DNA of 64,000 bases. It comes from Streptomyces echinoruber (GTDB lineage Bacteria; Actinomycetota; Actinomycetes; Streptomycetales; Streptomycetaceae). Every line of letters begins with the position of its first letter. The stretch's first letter is position 1. Positions 1-8,234 of the stretch are shown here, piece after piece. The notes under the pieces were generated by a model. That model did no database searches and was not told the origin of the DNA. It saw nothing but the letters and a program-made list of their open reading frames with translations. Made by a program: the position numbers and the translations under genes. The DNA is taken from assembly GCF_014651135.1 (NCBI RefSeq), contig NZ_BMWH01000004.1, positions 248,001 through 312,000 on the forward strand, written 5' to 3'.

Positions 1-480
1 AACACCTTCGAGCGGGTCGCCGACCCGCTGGTGGGCCGCAACTACCACTCCGGGTCGATCCTGCTGCCCGACGGGCGCGTGATGTTCTTCGGCTCCGACT
101 CGCTCTACGGCGACAAGGCCAACACCAGGCCCGGCAGGTTCGAGCAGCGCATCGAGATCTACACGCCGCCGTACCTGTACCACGGGGCGCGGCCCGACCT
201 GTCGGGCGGCCCGAAGACCGTCGCGCGCGGCGCCTCCGCCACGTTCACCTCACGGCACGCCTCCGCGATCAGGAAGCTGCGGCTGATCCGGCCGAGCGCG
301 TCGACGCACGTCACGGACGTCGACCAGCGGTCCGTCGCGGTGGACTTCACCACCTCCGGCGACCGGGTGAAGGTGACCGTGCCGAAGAACCGGAACCTGG
401 TGCAGTCCGGCTGGTACATGCTGTTCGCGGTGGACGACCAGGGGACGCCGAGCGTGGCGCAGTGGGTCAGGGTGCCGTAG
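1..480 (+). CDS. glxA: GlxA-type radical copper oxidase, C-terminal part (5' cut by window edge)
   Basis: The reading frame is already open at base 1 and ends with TAG at 478-480, so only about 159 C-terminal residues are present. The fragment contains the Asn-Tyr-His-Ser-Gly block (a Tyr-His copper-ligand pair in the galactose oxidase/GlxA family), followed by the C-terminal Ig-like DUF1929 domain with a second ligand-type His in a Ser-Thr-His-Val context. In streptomycetes GlxA is a membrane-anchored oxidase with a Tyr-Cys radical cofactor that acts with the CslA synthase on a beta-glucan at hyphal tips. The convergent neighbour is the GH6 gene expected beside glxA (cslA-glxA-cslZ order), which strengthens the call. 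The Tyr-Cys crosslink Cys and the N-terminal membrane anchor lie outside the window. Confidence 0.85.
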   Translation, partial: NTFERVADPLVGRNYHSGSILLPDGRVMFFGSDSLYGDKANTRPGRFEQRIEIYTPPYLYHGARPDLSGGPKTVARGASATFTSRHASAIRKLRLIRPSASTHVTDVDQRSVAVDFTTSGDRVKVTVPKNRNLVQSGWYMLFAVDDQGTPSVAQWVRVP

Positions 481-548
481 CGGCACTGCTGAAGTCAGGG
501 TGCCGCCGCGGCACGACTGGGACTGGAGCCAGGGTGCCGCAGCGGCAC
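472..548. repeat. three iterated 15-bp palindromes at the glxA 3' end
   Basis: GTGCCGTAGCGGCAC (472-486), GTGCCGCCGCGGCAC (500-514) and GTGCCGCAGCGGCAC (534-548) are near-perfect palindromes, each preceded by AGG. The first one contains the glxA stop codon. They sit between convergent glxA and cslZ. A second family of repeats (two copies of CGGCTTCCGGGAGCCACTAC) follows at about 627-667. They may work as a compound terminator or may be a decayed repeat of the gene end. Confidence 0.6.
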
Positions 549-668
549 GGCTGCCGGGGCGCCCCCTGGTGCCGTCTCGGCGCCGGGGGCGCCCCTTGTG
601 CCGCCCCGGCGCTACCGCGGCTTCCGGGAGCCACTACGGCTTCCGGGAGCCACTACCGCTACCGGGAG

Positions 669-1730
669 CTACCGCGAGGCCCGGGCGAGCTTCAGGGCGT
701 ACTGCGGCCACCACTGCCCCGCCCTGGGGCCGCCCTTGCAGGTGCCGTCGGACTCGCCGGGCCGCTTGACCCACAGGTAGGCGTCCACCAGCGGGTCGGC
801 GGTCCGGATGGTGGGCGGTTCGCCGAGGGCGCGGCCGGGCGGGTTGCACCAGCGCTCGTCCGGACTGCCGCCGGTGTAGGGGCCGTTGCCGTTGCGGCTG
901 GTGTCGACGACGAAGTGCTTGCCGCCGGTCCTGGCGGCCAGCTGCCTGCCGTAGGCGAGGGAGTCCCGCGTGGAGTAGAAGTTGGCGACGTTGACGGCGA
1001 AGCCGTCGGCCTGGTCGACGCCGGCCCGTCGCAGGGGCTGCACGACCTGGTCGGGGTGGCCCCAGCCGGCGTTGCCGGCGTCCACGTACACCTTCGTGTT
1101 CCGCAGCGACTTCAGCCGGGTGACGGCGCCCTTGAGGAGGTCGTAGCGCTCCTCCTGGTACTGGGCCGGGGTGCAGCCGTCCACCAGGTGCAGCACCGCG
1201 TCCGGCTCCAGGACCACCGTCGCGGAGCGGTCGCCGATGCCCCGCGCCACGGCCTCGAGCCAGGCGCGGTAGGCGTCGCCGTCGGCGGCGCCGCCCTGCG
1301 AGTACTGGCCGCAGTCGCGGTGCGGGATGTTGTAGAGCACGAGCAGGGCCGTACGGCCGGCCTTCTCGGCGGCCTCGGTGAAGCCCCGCGCCTCCTGCTC
1401 GGGGTCGTCCGGGCCGATCCACTCCCCCGTCGGCTGCTCGGCGATCTTCCGGATCTGCGCGGCCTCGGCCTTCTTGCCCTGCTTCAAGTACGCGGCGACC
1501 TGCCGGGCCGCGTTGCTGTCCGGATTGACCCAGAACGGGTCGGCCTCCCGGGGCTGCTGGGTGATGGTGGCGGTGACGGTTTCGCCCTTGCCGTTGCCGT
1601 TGCCGTCGTCCCCTCTTCCGTCTCCGCCTCCGGAGGAACACCCCGCGGCCAGCAGCACCGTCGCCGCCGCCCCCGCCGCCAGTACGGACGCCCGCCTTTT
1701 CGCCGACGGGACCCCCCTGCTGCCGTACAT
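669..1730 (-). CDS. cslZ: GH6 family endoglucanase lipoprotein (CslZ-like)
   Basis: A 353-residue protein with a lipoprotein signal (lipobox Leu-Ala-Ala-Gly-Cys near residue 31) and a Gly/Asp-rich linker, so it is probably anchored on the outer face of the membrane. The remainder is a glycoside hydrolase family 6 domain: YNIPHRDCGQYSQGG near residue 143, the VVLEPDAV block with the catalytic acid Asp near 180, DTSRNG near 280, and the WVKRPGESDG block near the C-terminus. GH6 enzymes invert beta-1,4-glucosidic bonds. A run of G (AAGGGGGG) just upstream supports the ATG start. Convergent with glxA, it fits the hyphal-tip glucan locus, where the hydrolase is thought to work with the synthase/oxidase pair. 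Length is short for GH6 but catalytically complete. Confidence 0.88.
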   Translation of the reverse strand: MYGSRGVPSAKRRASVLAAGAAATVLLAAGCSSGGGDGRGDDGNGNGKGETVTATITQQPREADPFWVNPDSNAARQVAAYLKQGKKAEAAQIRKIAEQPTGEWIGPDDPEQEARGFTEAAEKAGRTALLVLYNIPHRDCGQYSQGGAADGDAYRAWLEAVARGIGDRSATVVLEPDAVLHLVDGCTPAQYQEERYDLLKGAVTRLKSLRNTKVYVDAGNAGWGHPDQVVQPLRRAGVDQADGFAVNVANFYSTRDSLAYGRQLAARTGGKHFVVDTSRNGNGPYTGGSPDERWCNPPGRALGEPPTIRTADPLVDAYLWVKRPGESDGTCKGGPRAGQWWPQYALKLARASR

Positions 1731-1841
1731 CCAACCCCCCTTGGGTGCACCGTGCGAGGTACCAATCCTGGCACAAGGGACACCTCGCCGTGGGGGCGTC
1801 CGGAGGGTGCCGGGTTGCCACGACGGCGACTTGAGGGGGTG

Positions 1842-2525
1842 TCAGGGCGTGCTGCCGGTCAGGTACGCCGAGACGACCACGTTCGCGCGGTAGGTGCCCG
1901 TGGCGCGGTCGAAGGGGCCGCCGCAGGTGATCAGGCGGAGTTCGGCGCGGCCGGTCCGGCGGGTGCCGTAGGCGCGGTGGGCGTCGAAGTGGTCGCGGGG
2001 CAGGACGAGGACGTCCTCGACGGTGAAGACGGCGACCCGGCCGTCGTCGCGGACGACGCGGACGGTGTCGCCGGGGCGGAGGGCGGCCAGCCGGTGGAAG
2101 ACGGCGGGCCGGGTCTCGGTGTCGAGGTGACCGGCCATCAGGGCCGTACCGGCCGCGCCCGGCCGGGCCCCGGCGCCGTACCAGCCCACCACGCCGGGCT
2201 GGTCGAGCGGCGGCGGGTCGATCGCTCCGCGCGCGTCCAGTCCGCGGGCGACGACCGGTGCCTGCACATCGAGGCGGGGGATGTCGAGGCGCTGCGGCAG
2301 CGCGTCCGGCAGCGGCGGCAGCGCGGGCGGCAGCTCCGGCACCGCGGGCCGCCCGACCGCGGCCACGTCCCCCGTGGCCGGCGCGGACATGCCCTGGCGG
2401 ACGTCGGTCACGCGGACACCCCACAGCCACAGTCCGAGCAGCAGGACGGTCCACACGGCGCCGGCCACCATCCGCCCGGCGCCGCCGGTCCGCGCACCGC
2501 CCGACAGTTCGGTCATCTCGCCCAT
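1842..2525 (-). CDS. class F sortase-like transpeptidase
   Basis: A 227-residue protein with one N-terminal membrane segment (about residues 19-38) and an extracytoplasmic sortase domain. The catalytic His lies in the VMAGHLDT block near residue 133 and the catalytic Cys in LITCGG near 198, with an Arg in the RANVVVSAYL tail that could complete the Cys-His-Arg triad. Sortases join surface proteins to the wall, but class F substrates in actinobacteria are poorly defined. GGAGGA lies 11 nt before the ATG. The gene follows the membrane-tethered protein at 2556-3416 on the same strand with a 30-nt gap, so that protein is the obvious partner or substrate candidate. Confidence 0.82.
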   Translation of the reverse strand: MGEMTELSGGARTGGAGRMVAGAVWTVLLLGLWLWGVRVTDVRQGMSAPATGDVAAVGRPAVPELPPALPPLPDALPQRLDIPRLDVQAPVVARGLDARGAIDPPPLDQPGVVGWYGAGARPGAAGTALMAGHLDTETRPAVFHRLAALRPGDTVRVVRDDGRVAVFTVEDVLVLPRDHFDAHRAYGTRRTGRAELRLITCGGPFDRATGTYRANVVVSAYLTGSTP

Positions 2526-2555
2526 CGCTCCCGGTCCTCCGGCTCTCGGCCCGGC

Positions 2556-3416
2556 TCAGTCCGTCCCCCGCCCGCGGCGGGCGCGGACGCGGGGCAGCAG
2601 GACCACGGCGACGGCGGCGGTGGCGGCGAGCAGCAGCCCGGTCAGCGACTGCGCCGTGCCGGGCCCGGCGGCGCGGACGTCCTGCGCGGTCAGCCGGGCG
2701 GTACCGCCCCCGCCGGCGGCGACCGGGGCGACCGGCGAGGCGGGGACGGCGGCGGAGGGCGACGCGTCCGGTACGGCGGCGGCGTGGGCGGCATCGTCAT
2801 GCGTGGCGTTGTCGTGCGGGGCGCCGTCGTCGTGCGCGGCGTCGTCGACGGTGCCGCCGGCTTGCGTGCCGCCCGGGGCCGGGGCGCCGGCGCCGGCCGC
2901 TCGGGCGCCGCGCGGCGCGGTCACCGTGAACCGGCCGGTGACGCGCGTCGGGGAGCCGTCGCAGGTCACCGTCACGTCGTAGCCGCCCGGTGCGGCCGTG
3001 GAGCGAATCCGGCTGTCGCCGACGAGGGTGCCGCCGGTGTCGGCGAGGCGGGCGTCGGCGACGGCGAGACGGGCGTCGGCGACGAAGGCGTCGGACACGG
3101 CGGTCCCGGTGCGTCCGGCACAGCCGCTCACCCGCAGCGCGACGTCGTCGCCGGGGGCGGGCTCGGCCGGCGCCACCGACACACTGCCGCCGTGCGCCGC
3201 GGGGGCGCCGGGGGACGTCGGGGCCGCCTGGGTCTGGGTCGTCGGGGGCGTCTGGGTCGTCTGGGACGTCTGGGACGTCGGGGTCGTGTGGACGGCCGGG
3301 GCCGCGGGAGCCGCAGCGGCTGCGGCGACTGCGGGAGCGAGCGCTGCGGCTGCGGGAGCGAGCGTCGCGGCCACGGCCGCGGCTCCCGCGCACAGAGCGA
3401 TCCTCAGTGAACCCAT
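2556..3416 (-). CDS. secreted Ala/Thr-rich protein with C-terminal membrane anchor
   Basis: No recognised family. The 286 residues comprise a signal peptide (residues 1-30, Ala-rich), a low-complexity Gln/Thr/Pro linker (about 40-70), and a beta-rich domain (about 75-175) that includes Gly-Cys-Ala-Gly-Arg and Val-Thr-Cys-Asp-Gly, a possible disulfide. A His/Asp-rich stretch (DDAAHDDGAPHDNATHDD) and a C-terminal membrane helix with an Arg-rich tail (RVRARRGRGTD) follow. This is the layout of a wall-sorted protein, but no LPXTG or LAXTG motif precedes the helix. It is transcribed into the class F sortase gene, so the two probably form a unit. Function unknown. Confidence 0.7.
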   Translation of the reverse strand: MGSLRIALCAGAAAVAATLAPAAAALAPAVAAAAAAPAAPAVHTTPTSQTSQTTQTPPTTQTQAAPTSPGAPAAHGGSVSVAPAEPAPGDDVALRVSGCAGRTGTAVSDAFVADARLAVADARLADTGGTLVGDSRIRSTAAPGGYDVTVTCDGSPTRVTGRFTVTAPRGARAAGAGAPAPGGTQAGGTVDDAAHDDGAPHDNATHDDAAHAAAVPDASPSAAVPASPVAPVAAGGGGTARLTAQDVRAAGPGTAQSLTGLLLAATAAVAVVLLPRVRARRGRGTD

Positions 3417-3519
3417 CGTGCACCTCCCGACACATCAGGAGGCTCCCCCGCACCGGGCCCTCCGCATCCAGGCACGGCCGCGGATTGCTGCGTACGGAGG
3501 ACACCGAGCACCGTCGGCG

Positions 3520-3534
3520 GTCACCGACGGTGAC
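3520..3534. promoter_or_regulatory. 15-bp perfect palindrome between divergently used regions
   Basis: GTCACCGACGGTGAC reads the same on both strands. It lies 22 bp past the 3' end of the HAD phosphatase gene and about 100 bp upstream of the secreted-protein gene, both on the minus strand. It may be a terminator hairpin or a regulator site; the sequence alone does not decide. Confidence 0.35.
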
Positions 3535-3555
3535 GATTACGGCGCCGGAGGCGGC

Positions 3556-4335
3556 TCAGACGCGGTCGACGAGATCGGCGATGGAGTCGACGACGTGCGA
3601 GGGGCGGTAGGGGAAGTTCTCTATGTCCTCCGGCCGGGTCAGGCCGGTGAGGACCAGGAACGTCTCCATCCCGGCCTCCATGCCGGCCAGCACGTCGGTG
3701 TCCATGCGGTCGCCGATCATGGCGCTGGTCTCGGAGTGGGCGCCGATGGCGTTGAGCCCGGTGCGCATCATCAGCGGGTTGGGCTTGCCCGCGAAGTAGG
3801 GCTGCTTGCCGGTCGCCTTGGTGATCAGCGCGGCGACCGCGCCGGCCGCGGGCAGCGGGCCCTCGTTGGAGGGGCCGGTCTCGTCGGGGTTGGTGCAGAT
3901 GAACCGGGCCCCGCCGTTGATCAGCCGGACCGCCTTGGTCATCGCCTCGAACGAGTAGGTGCGGGTCTCGCCGAGGACGACGTAGTCGGGTTCCTGGTCG
4001 GTGAGGACGTAGCCGATGTCGTGCAGGGCCGTGGTCAGGCCCGCCTCGCCGATGACGTAGGCGGTGCCGCCGGGCCGCTGGTCGTCGAGGAACTTGGCGG
4101 TGGCCAGCGCGGAGGTCCAGATGTTCTCCACCGGCACCTCCAGACCCATGCGGAGCAGCCGGGCGTGCAAGTCGCGTGCGGTGTATATGGAGTTGTTCGT
4201 CAGGACCAGGAAGGGCCTGCCGGACTCCCGCAGCTTCTTCAAGAAGGCGTCGGCACCGGGGATCGGCACACCTTCGTGAATCAGGACGCCGTCCATGTCG
4301 GTGAGCCACGACTCGATGGGCTTGCGTTCTGCCAT
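3556..4335 (-). CDS. HAD-IIA family (NagD-like) phosphatase
   Basis: A 259-residue cytosolic protein with the four HAD motifs: DMDGV near residue 13 (nucleophile Asp), LTNNS near 45, Lys in GKPNP near 180, and GDRMDTD near 212. The substrate-capping domain between motifs II and III is of the C2 type found in NagD and p-nitrophenyl phosphatase-like enzymes, which dephosphorylate small sugar or nucleotide phosphates. The real substrate cannot be read from the sequence. The gene stands alone, with about 140 bp on either side, and the length is normal for the family. Confidence 0.85.
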   Translation of the reverse strand: MAERKPIESWLTDMDGVLIHEGVPIPGADAFLKKLRESGRPFLVLTNNSIYTARDLHARLLRMGLEVPVENIWTSALATAKFLDDQRPGGTAYVIGEAGLTTALHDIGYVLTDQEPDYVVLGETRTYSFEAMTKAVRLINGGARFICTNPDETGPSNEGPLPAAGAVAALITKATGKQPYFAGKPNPLMMRTGLNAIGAHSETSAMIGDRMDTDVLAGMEAGMETFLVLTGLTRPEDIENFPYRPSHVVDSIADLVDRV

Positions 4336-4489
4336 GTGCGGATCTCCTGACCGTACGCGGGCGTGCGTCAGCCCAGCCTAATCATGGCCGGATCTTGACG
4401 GAACGTTCAGGTTCCCCCGCGTCCGCACACCCACACCGCAGGCGCGCCCGCCCACGTCGCAGCCGCACCGCGTGCTGTTCCCCGCGGGC

Positions 4490-5623
4490 TCAACGGCGCC
4501 CGCGCGCCACCAGGATCCCGCCCGCGGCGACGAGCAGAACGGCGGTGACGGCGACGACGGCGAGCGCGGCACGCGGGGTGCCGCCGTGACCGGTGCGGGC
4601 GAGTTCGTCGGCGGGGGGCGTGACGGAGGCGGCGGGGGCGGGACTCTCCGGATCCTCCGTGCTCTCCGCGCTCTCTGGGCTCTCCGCGCTCTCTGGGCTC
4701 TCTGGGCTCTCCGCGCTCTCTGGGCTTTCGGTGCTTCTCCTGCTCCCCATGGGGTCGGGGCTGCCCGCGAGTACGGAACTGCCCGCAGGAACGGGACTCC
4801 TCGTGGAGGGGGGACTCGCCGCGGCAGTGGGACTCACCACGGCAGTGGAACTCTCCGCGGGGCCGGGGCTTCCCGCGGAGGCGGATGTGTGCGCCGGGCC
4901 AGGGGTGCGTACCGGATCAGGGGTGTGCGTCGGATCAGGAGTACGCACCGGATCAGAGGTGTGCGTCGGACCAGGAGTCCGCTGGGGGTCGGAGGTGCGT
5001 GCGGTGTCTGGGGTTGCCGACGGGTCCGGTGGCACGGGGGCCGGTGACGTCGGGGCGGGGTCGGGGGCCTGGACGCGGAAGTGGTAGTCGTTCGACTGGC
5101 CCACCCAGTCGCCGTCCTCGCCGCGGCGCCGGACGACGGCCGCGCGGGCGACCACCTCGTTGGGCGCGGCGTCGGAGGACAGCGCGAGCCGGACCCGCAC
5201 GGTGACGGTGCGGCCGGGGGCGACCGTGAAGCCGGGGAAGTCGTCGAAGGGGCCGACGAGTTCGTGCTCGTCGGTCGTCTCGAAGCGCACCGGGTGCGGG
5301 CGCCCGCCGTCGTAGAACTCCAGTCGCGGCTGCGCCGCCCGCAGTACGCGCCGCTCGTCGACGAGCACGACGACCGGGTGGATGTCGGTGCAGGTGCGGT
5401 CGGTGGTGTTGGTCAGGTCGACGGACCAGGCGCCGGAGCCGCCGCCGGCGTCGTAGGTGTCGGGGCCGCCGCGGATGCGGGCCTTCAGCGGGAAGTCGCG
5501 GGAGTCGGCGTCGCCGCAGCCGCCCGGCGTCGCCGCGGCCGCGCCGGGCAGCAGGACGGACGGCAGGGACAGCAGGGCGGCTGCGGCGAGGAGGCCGGGG
5601 GGCACGGGCGTAGACAGTCGCAT
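4490..5623 (-). CDS. LAXTG-anchored secreted protein with Ser/Pro/Thr stalk
   Basis: A 377-residue protein starting at ATG 5623, which places a signal peptide (about residues 1-31) at the N-terminus; an upstream extension of the frame is not needed. Residues about 35-175 form a globular domain with paired Cys. A long low-complexity stalk follows (TPDP/THTPDP and SPES/SAES repeats, about 180-320), then ELARTG, a hydrophobic helix and Arg-Gly-Arg-Arg. LA(X)TG, helix and positive tail form the class E sortase signal of streptomycetes, so the protein should be covalently wall-linked. The stalk is encoded by visible 12-18 bp tandem repeats (4658-4730 and 4905-4980), so its length probably varies between strains. 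Ligand or role unknown. Confidence 0.8.
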   Translation of the reverse strand: MRLSTPVPPGLLAAAALLSLPSVLLPGAAAATPGGCGDADSRDFPLKARIRGGPDTYDAGGGSGAWSVDLTNTTDRTCTDIHPVVVLVDERRVLRAAQPRLEFYDGGRPHPVRFETTDEHELVGPFDDFPGFTVAPGRTVTVRVRLALSSDAAPNEVVARAAVVRRRGEDGDWVGQSNDYHFRVQAPDPAPTSPAPVPPDPSATPDTARTSDPQRTPGPTHTSDPVRTPDPTHTPDPVRTPGPAHTSASAGSPGPAESSTAVVSPTAAASPPSTRSPVPAGSSVLAGSPDPMGSRRSTESPESAESPESPESAESPESAESTEDPESPAPAASVTPPADELARTGHGGTPRAALAVVAVTAVLLVAAGGILVARGRR

Positions 5624-5700
5624 GAACACATGACCATGCCGGAGTCGTGGGCGACCGGACACCGCCGTTCCGGCGTAAGTCCGGGACTCCGCCCGGTCGG

Positions 5701-5838
5701 CCGACCGCCTCACCAAGCGGCCACCTCACCGACCGCCCGCCTCACCGAGTGGCCACCCCACCGAGTGGCCACCCCACCGACCGTCCGTCTCGCCGAACGG
5801 CCACCTCACCGACGGCCCGCCTCACCGAGCGGCCGCCC
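5701..5838. repeat. degenerate tandem repeat CACCGAGTGGCCACC
   Basis: About eight imperfect copies of a 15-17 bp unit (CACCGA followed by GTGGCC or GCGGCC and ACC/GCC) fill the space between the LAXTG gene and the end of the ROK gene. The unit is close to palindromic around GGCC. I see no gene in it. Confidence 0.6.
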
Positions 5839-5883
5839 GGTCGCCGACGGGGACCGAGCGCCGACGGGGACCCGCGCGCCCCG

Positions 5884-7092
5884 TCACCCCACCCCGCGCC
5901 CGAACACCGGTGCCAGCAGCAGCTGCGCCGCCCCTTCGGCCACCCCGCCGGCGGCGATCCGCACGGGCACGTCCCAGGACGCGCGGGCGCCGACCACCTC
6001 CCGCACGCCCCGCACGAACGGTTCCGGCGCCCGCGCCACCGTGCGTCCCCCGAGCAGCACCAGGTCGATGTCGAGCAGTGCCACCAGGTTGGCGGCGCCG
6101 ACGCCCAGCGTCCGCGCCGCCCCCTCCAGGTCGCCCCGCTCCACGGCGGCCAGGCACAGCGCCTCGATGCATCCGCGTCCCCCGCACCCGCACGGCGGCC
6201 CGTCCATCTGCACGACCTGGTGGCCGAACTCCCCCGCCCCGGTGCGCGCCCCCCGGTGCACGCTGCCGCCGAACACCAGCCCGGCGCCCAGGCCCGTGCC
6301 GAGGTGCAGGTAGGCGAAGGACTCCGCGCCGCTGCCGGTGACGGCGAGTCCGAGCGCGGCGGCGTTGGTGTCCTTGTCGACGACGACGGGCAGCCGGAGC
6401 CGCCGGGCCAGTACGTCGCGCAGCGGGAAGCCGTCCCACTCGGGGAAGCCGGTGACGCGGTGCAGCACGCCGCTCCGGTGGTCGAGGGGTCCGGGCACGG
6501 CGGCCCCGACGCCCAGCACCGCTTCCGGCGCCCACCCGTCCGACAGGGTCCGCGCCGCCCGCACCGCCTCCTCGACGACGGCGTCCTGGCCCGCCCCGAG
6601 GTCCAGCGGCGCCCGGTGCTCGGCGCGGACGGCGCCGGTGAGGTCGACCAGCACGGCCCGCAGCTCGTCCCGGTCCAGGTGCAGCCCGACGGCGAGTCCG
6701 GCCTCCGGCACCAGGCGCAGCGCGGTCGCCGGCTTGCCCCCGGTGGAGGCGCGGCGCCCGGCCTCCGCGACGAAGCCGTCGGCCCGCAGCCGGGCGGTGA
6801 TCTTGCTGACGGCCTGCGGGGTGAGCCCGGTGCGCTCGGCCAGTTCCAGCCGGCTGATGCCGGCCGCTCCGGCGGTGCGCAGCAGGTCGAGCACGAGGGC
6901 GGTGTTGTGGCTGCGCAGGGCGAGCAGGTTGGCACCGCCCGCGCCGGCCCGCGGCATCGCCGGGCCGGTGGCCCGCGCCGGCTCGGTGCCCCACGTCGAC
7001 TCGGCGGCCCACGTCGACCCGGCGGCCCGTGGCGGCTCGGCCCCGTCCGGCGTACCCGCGGCTTCTCCGGTAGTGCCCCTCGTACTCTCCAC
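5884..7092 (-). CDS. ROK family transcriptional regulator
   Basis: A 402-residue protein. A winged helix-turn-helix lies at about residues 55-105 (SRLELAERTGLTPQAVSKI), followed by a ROK sugar-kinase fold with the DTNAAALG and LGTGLGAGLV glycine motifs and a zinc site formed by GEFGHQ plus CGCGGRGC near residue 280. ROK regulators bind sugars or sugar phosphates and repress carbohydrate genes. The GTG start at 7092 is preferred because a TTGCCA-16 bp-GACAAT promoter (7126-7099) ends 6 bp before it, giving a leaderless message; ATG 6957 is the alternative. It diverges from a Gfo/Idh oxidoreductase, and a 12-bp inverted repeat overlies the promoter, so autoregulation and control of the neighbour are likely. 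Confidence 0.88.
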   Translation of the reverse strand: MESTRGTTGEAAGTPDGAEPPRAAGSTWAAESTWGTEPARATGPAMPRAGAGGANLLALRSHNTALVLDLLRTAGAAGISRLELAERTGLTPQAVSKITARLRADGFVAEAGRRASTGGKPATALRLVPEAGLAVGLHLDRDELRAVLVDLTGAVRAEHRAPLDLGAGQDAVVEEAVRAARTLSDGWAPEAVLGVGAAVPGPLDHRSGVLHRVTGFPEWDGFPLRDVLARRLRLPVVVDKDTNAAALGLAVTGSGAESFAYLHLGTGLGAGLVFGGSVHRGARTGAGEFGHQVVQMDGPPCGCGGRGCIEALCLAAVERGDLEGAARTLGVGAANLVALLDIDLVLLGGRTVARAPEPFVRGVREVVGARASWDVPVRIAAGGVAEGAAQLLLAPVFGRGVG

Positions 7093-7098
7093 GCTCCC

Positions 7099-7126
7099 AT
7101 TGTCCCCGCCACTTGCACTTTGGCAA
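7099..7126 (-). promoter_or_regulatory. promoter of the ROK regulator gene
   Basis: Read on the minus strand, TTGCCA (7126-7121) and GACAAT (7104-7099) are separated by 16 bp, and the GTG start follows after 6 bp. The -35 element lies inside the inverted repeat at 7116-7142, so a bound regulator would block it. Confidence 0.6.
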
Positions 7127-7142
7127 CAGCGTTGCGAAAGTG
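7116..7142. promoter_or_regulatory. 12-bp inverted-repeat operator, probable ROK site
   Basis: CACTTTGGCAAC, spacer AGC, GTTGCGAAAGTG: 11 of 12 arm positions pair. It lies between divergent ROK and oxidoreductase genes, covering the ROK -35 box and ending 6 bp before the oxidoreductase ATG. Position and symmetry make it the best candidate for the ROK protein's own operator. Confidence 0.72.
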
Positions 7143-7148
7143 GGGGTC

Positions 7149-8234
7149 ATGACTGACACAGGTTCTGGCACCCCCCTGCGCGTGGGCCTCGTCGGCTACG
7201 GCCTGGCGGGCTCCGTCTTCCACGCCCCGCTGATCGCCGCCACCGACGGCCTCCTCCTCGACACCGTCGTCACCGCCAACCCGGAGCGGCAGGCGCAGGC
7301 GCGCGCCGAGTTCCCCGACGTGCGGGTCGCCGCGAGCGCCGACGAGCTGTTCGCGCGGGCCGGCGAACTGGACCTGGTCGTCGTCGCCTCGCCCAACAAG
7401 ACGCACGTGCCGCTCGCCACCGCCGCCCTGAAGGCCGGCCTGCCGGTCGTCGTCGACAAGCCCGTCGCCGGCACCGCCGCCGAGGCGCGCGAGCTCGCGG
7501 CCCTCGCCGAGGAGCGCGGCCTGCTGCTGTCGGTGTTCCAGAACCGCCGCTGGGACAACGACTTCCTCACCCTGCGCTCGCTCATCGACGCCGGCGAGCT
7601 GGGCGACGTGTGGCGTTTTGAATCCCGTTTCGAGCGGTGGCGGCCGCAGCCGAAGGGCGGCTGGCGCGAGTCGGGCGACCCCGCGGAGATCGGCGGCCTC
7701 CTCTACGACCTCGGCAGCCACGTCGTCGACCAGGCCCTGGTCCTCTTCGGCCCCGTCACCCACGTGTACGCCGAGACCGACGTGCGCCGCCCCGGCGCCG
7801 AGACCGACGACGACACGTTCCTCGCGCTCACGCACGCGGGCGGCGTCCGCTCCCACCTGTACGTGTCGGCGACGGCCGCCCAGCTCGGCCCCCGCTTCCG
7901 AGTACTGGGCTCGCGGGCCGGCTACGTCAAGTACGGCCTGGACCCGCAGGAGGCCGCCCTGCGCGAGGGCCACCGCCCGCAGCCCGGCGCCGAGTGGGGC
8001 GTGGAGCCGGAGTTCCTGTGGGGCCGGCTGGGCGCCGGGGAGTCCCCGGTGACCGGCGGCGGGCGGCCCGTGCCGAGCCTGCCCGGCGCGTATCCGGCGT
8101 ACTACGCGGCCGTGGCCGCCGCCCTGCGCGAGGGCGCCGCCAATCCCGTGACCGCCCACGAGGCCGCCGCCGCCCTCGACGTCCTGGAGGCGGCGCGCCG
8201 CTCGGCCCGCGAGGGTGTCACGGTCGCCCTGTGA
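7149..8234 (+). CDS. Gfo/Idh/MocA family NAD(P)-dependent oxidoreductase
   Basis: A 361-residue protein from ATG 7149; an upstream in-frame ATG at 7113 would run through the operator and is less likely. The N-terminal Rossmann fold has VGLVGYGLAGSVFHAP near residue 11, and the nucleotide-domain hallmark DKPVAGT sits near residue 105. The C-terminal alpha/beta dimerisation and substrate domain carries GGLLYDLGSHVVDQAL near residue 185, holding the catalytic-type Asp and His. Such enzymes oxidise sugars, inositols or biliverdin-like substrates; the exact one is unknown. The divergent ROK regulator suggests control by a carbohydrate. Confidence 0.88.
   Translation: MTDTGSGTPLRVGLVGYGLAGSVFHAPLIAATDGLLLDTVVTANPERQAQARAEFPDVRVAASADELFARAGELDLVVVASPNKTHVPLATAALKAGLPVVVDKPVAGTAAEARELAALAEERGLLLSVFQNRRWDNDFLTLRSLIDAGELGDVWRFESRFERWRPQPKGGWRESGDPAEIGGLLYDLGSHVVDQALVLFGPVTHVYAETDVRRPGAETDDDTFLALTHAGGVRSHLYVSATAAQLGPRFRVLGSRAGYVKYGLDPQEAALREGHRPQPGAEWGVEPEFLWGRLGAGESPVTGGGRPVPSLPGAYPAYYAAVAAALREGAANPVTAHEAAAALDVLEAARRSAREGVTVAL

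Noticed and set aside
462..3410. A 982-codon open frame on the plus strand
   Set aside because: It runs antisense through cslZ, the class F sortase and the secreted-protein gene, has no domain, and its composition is Arg/Gly/Ala-only; a typical GC-rich shadow frame.
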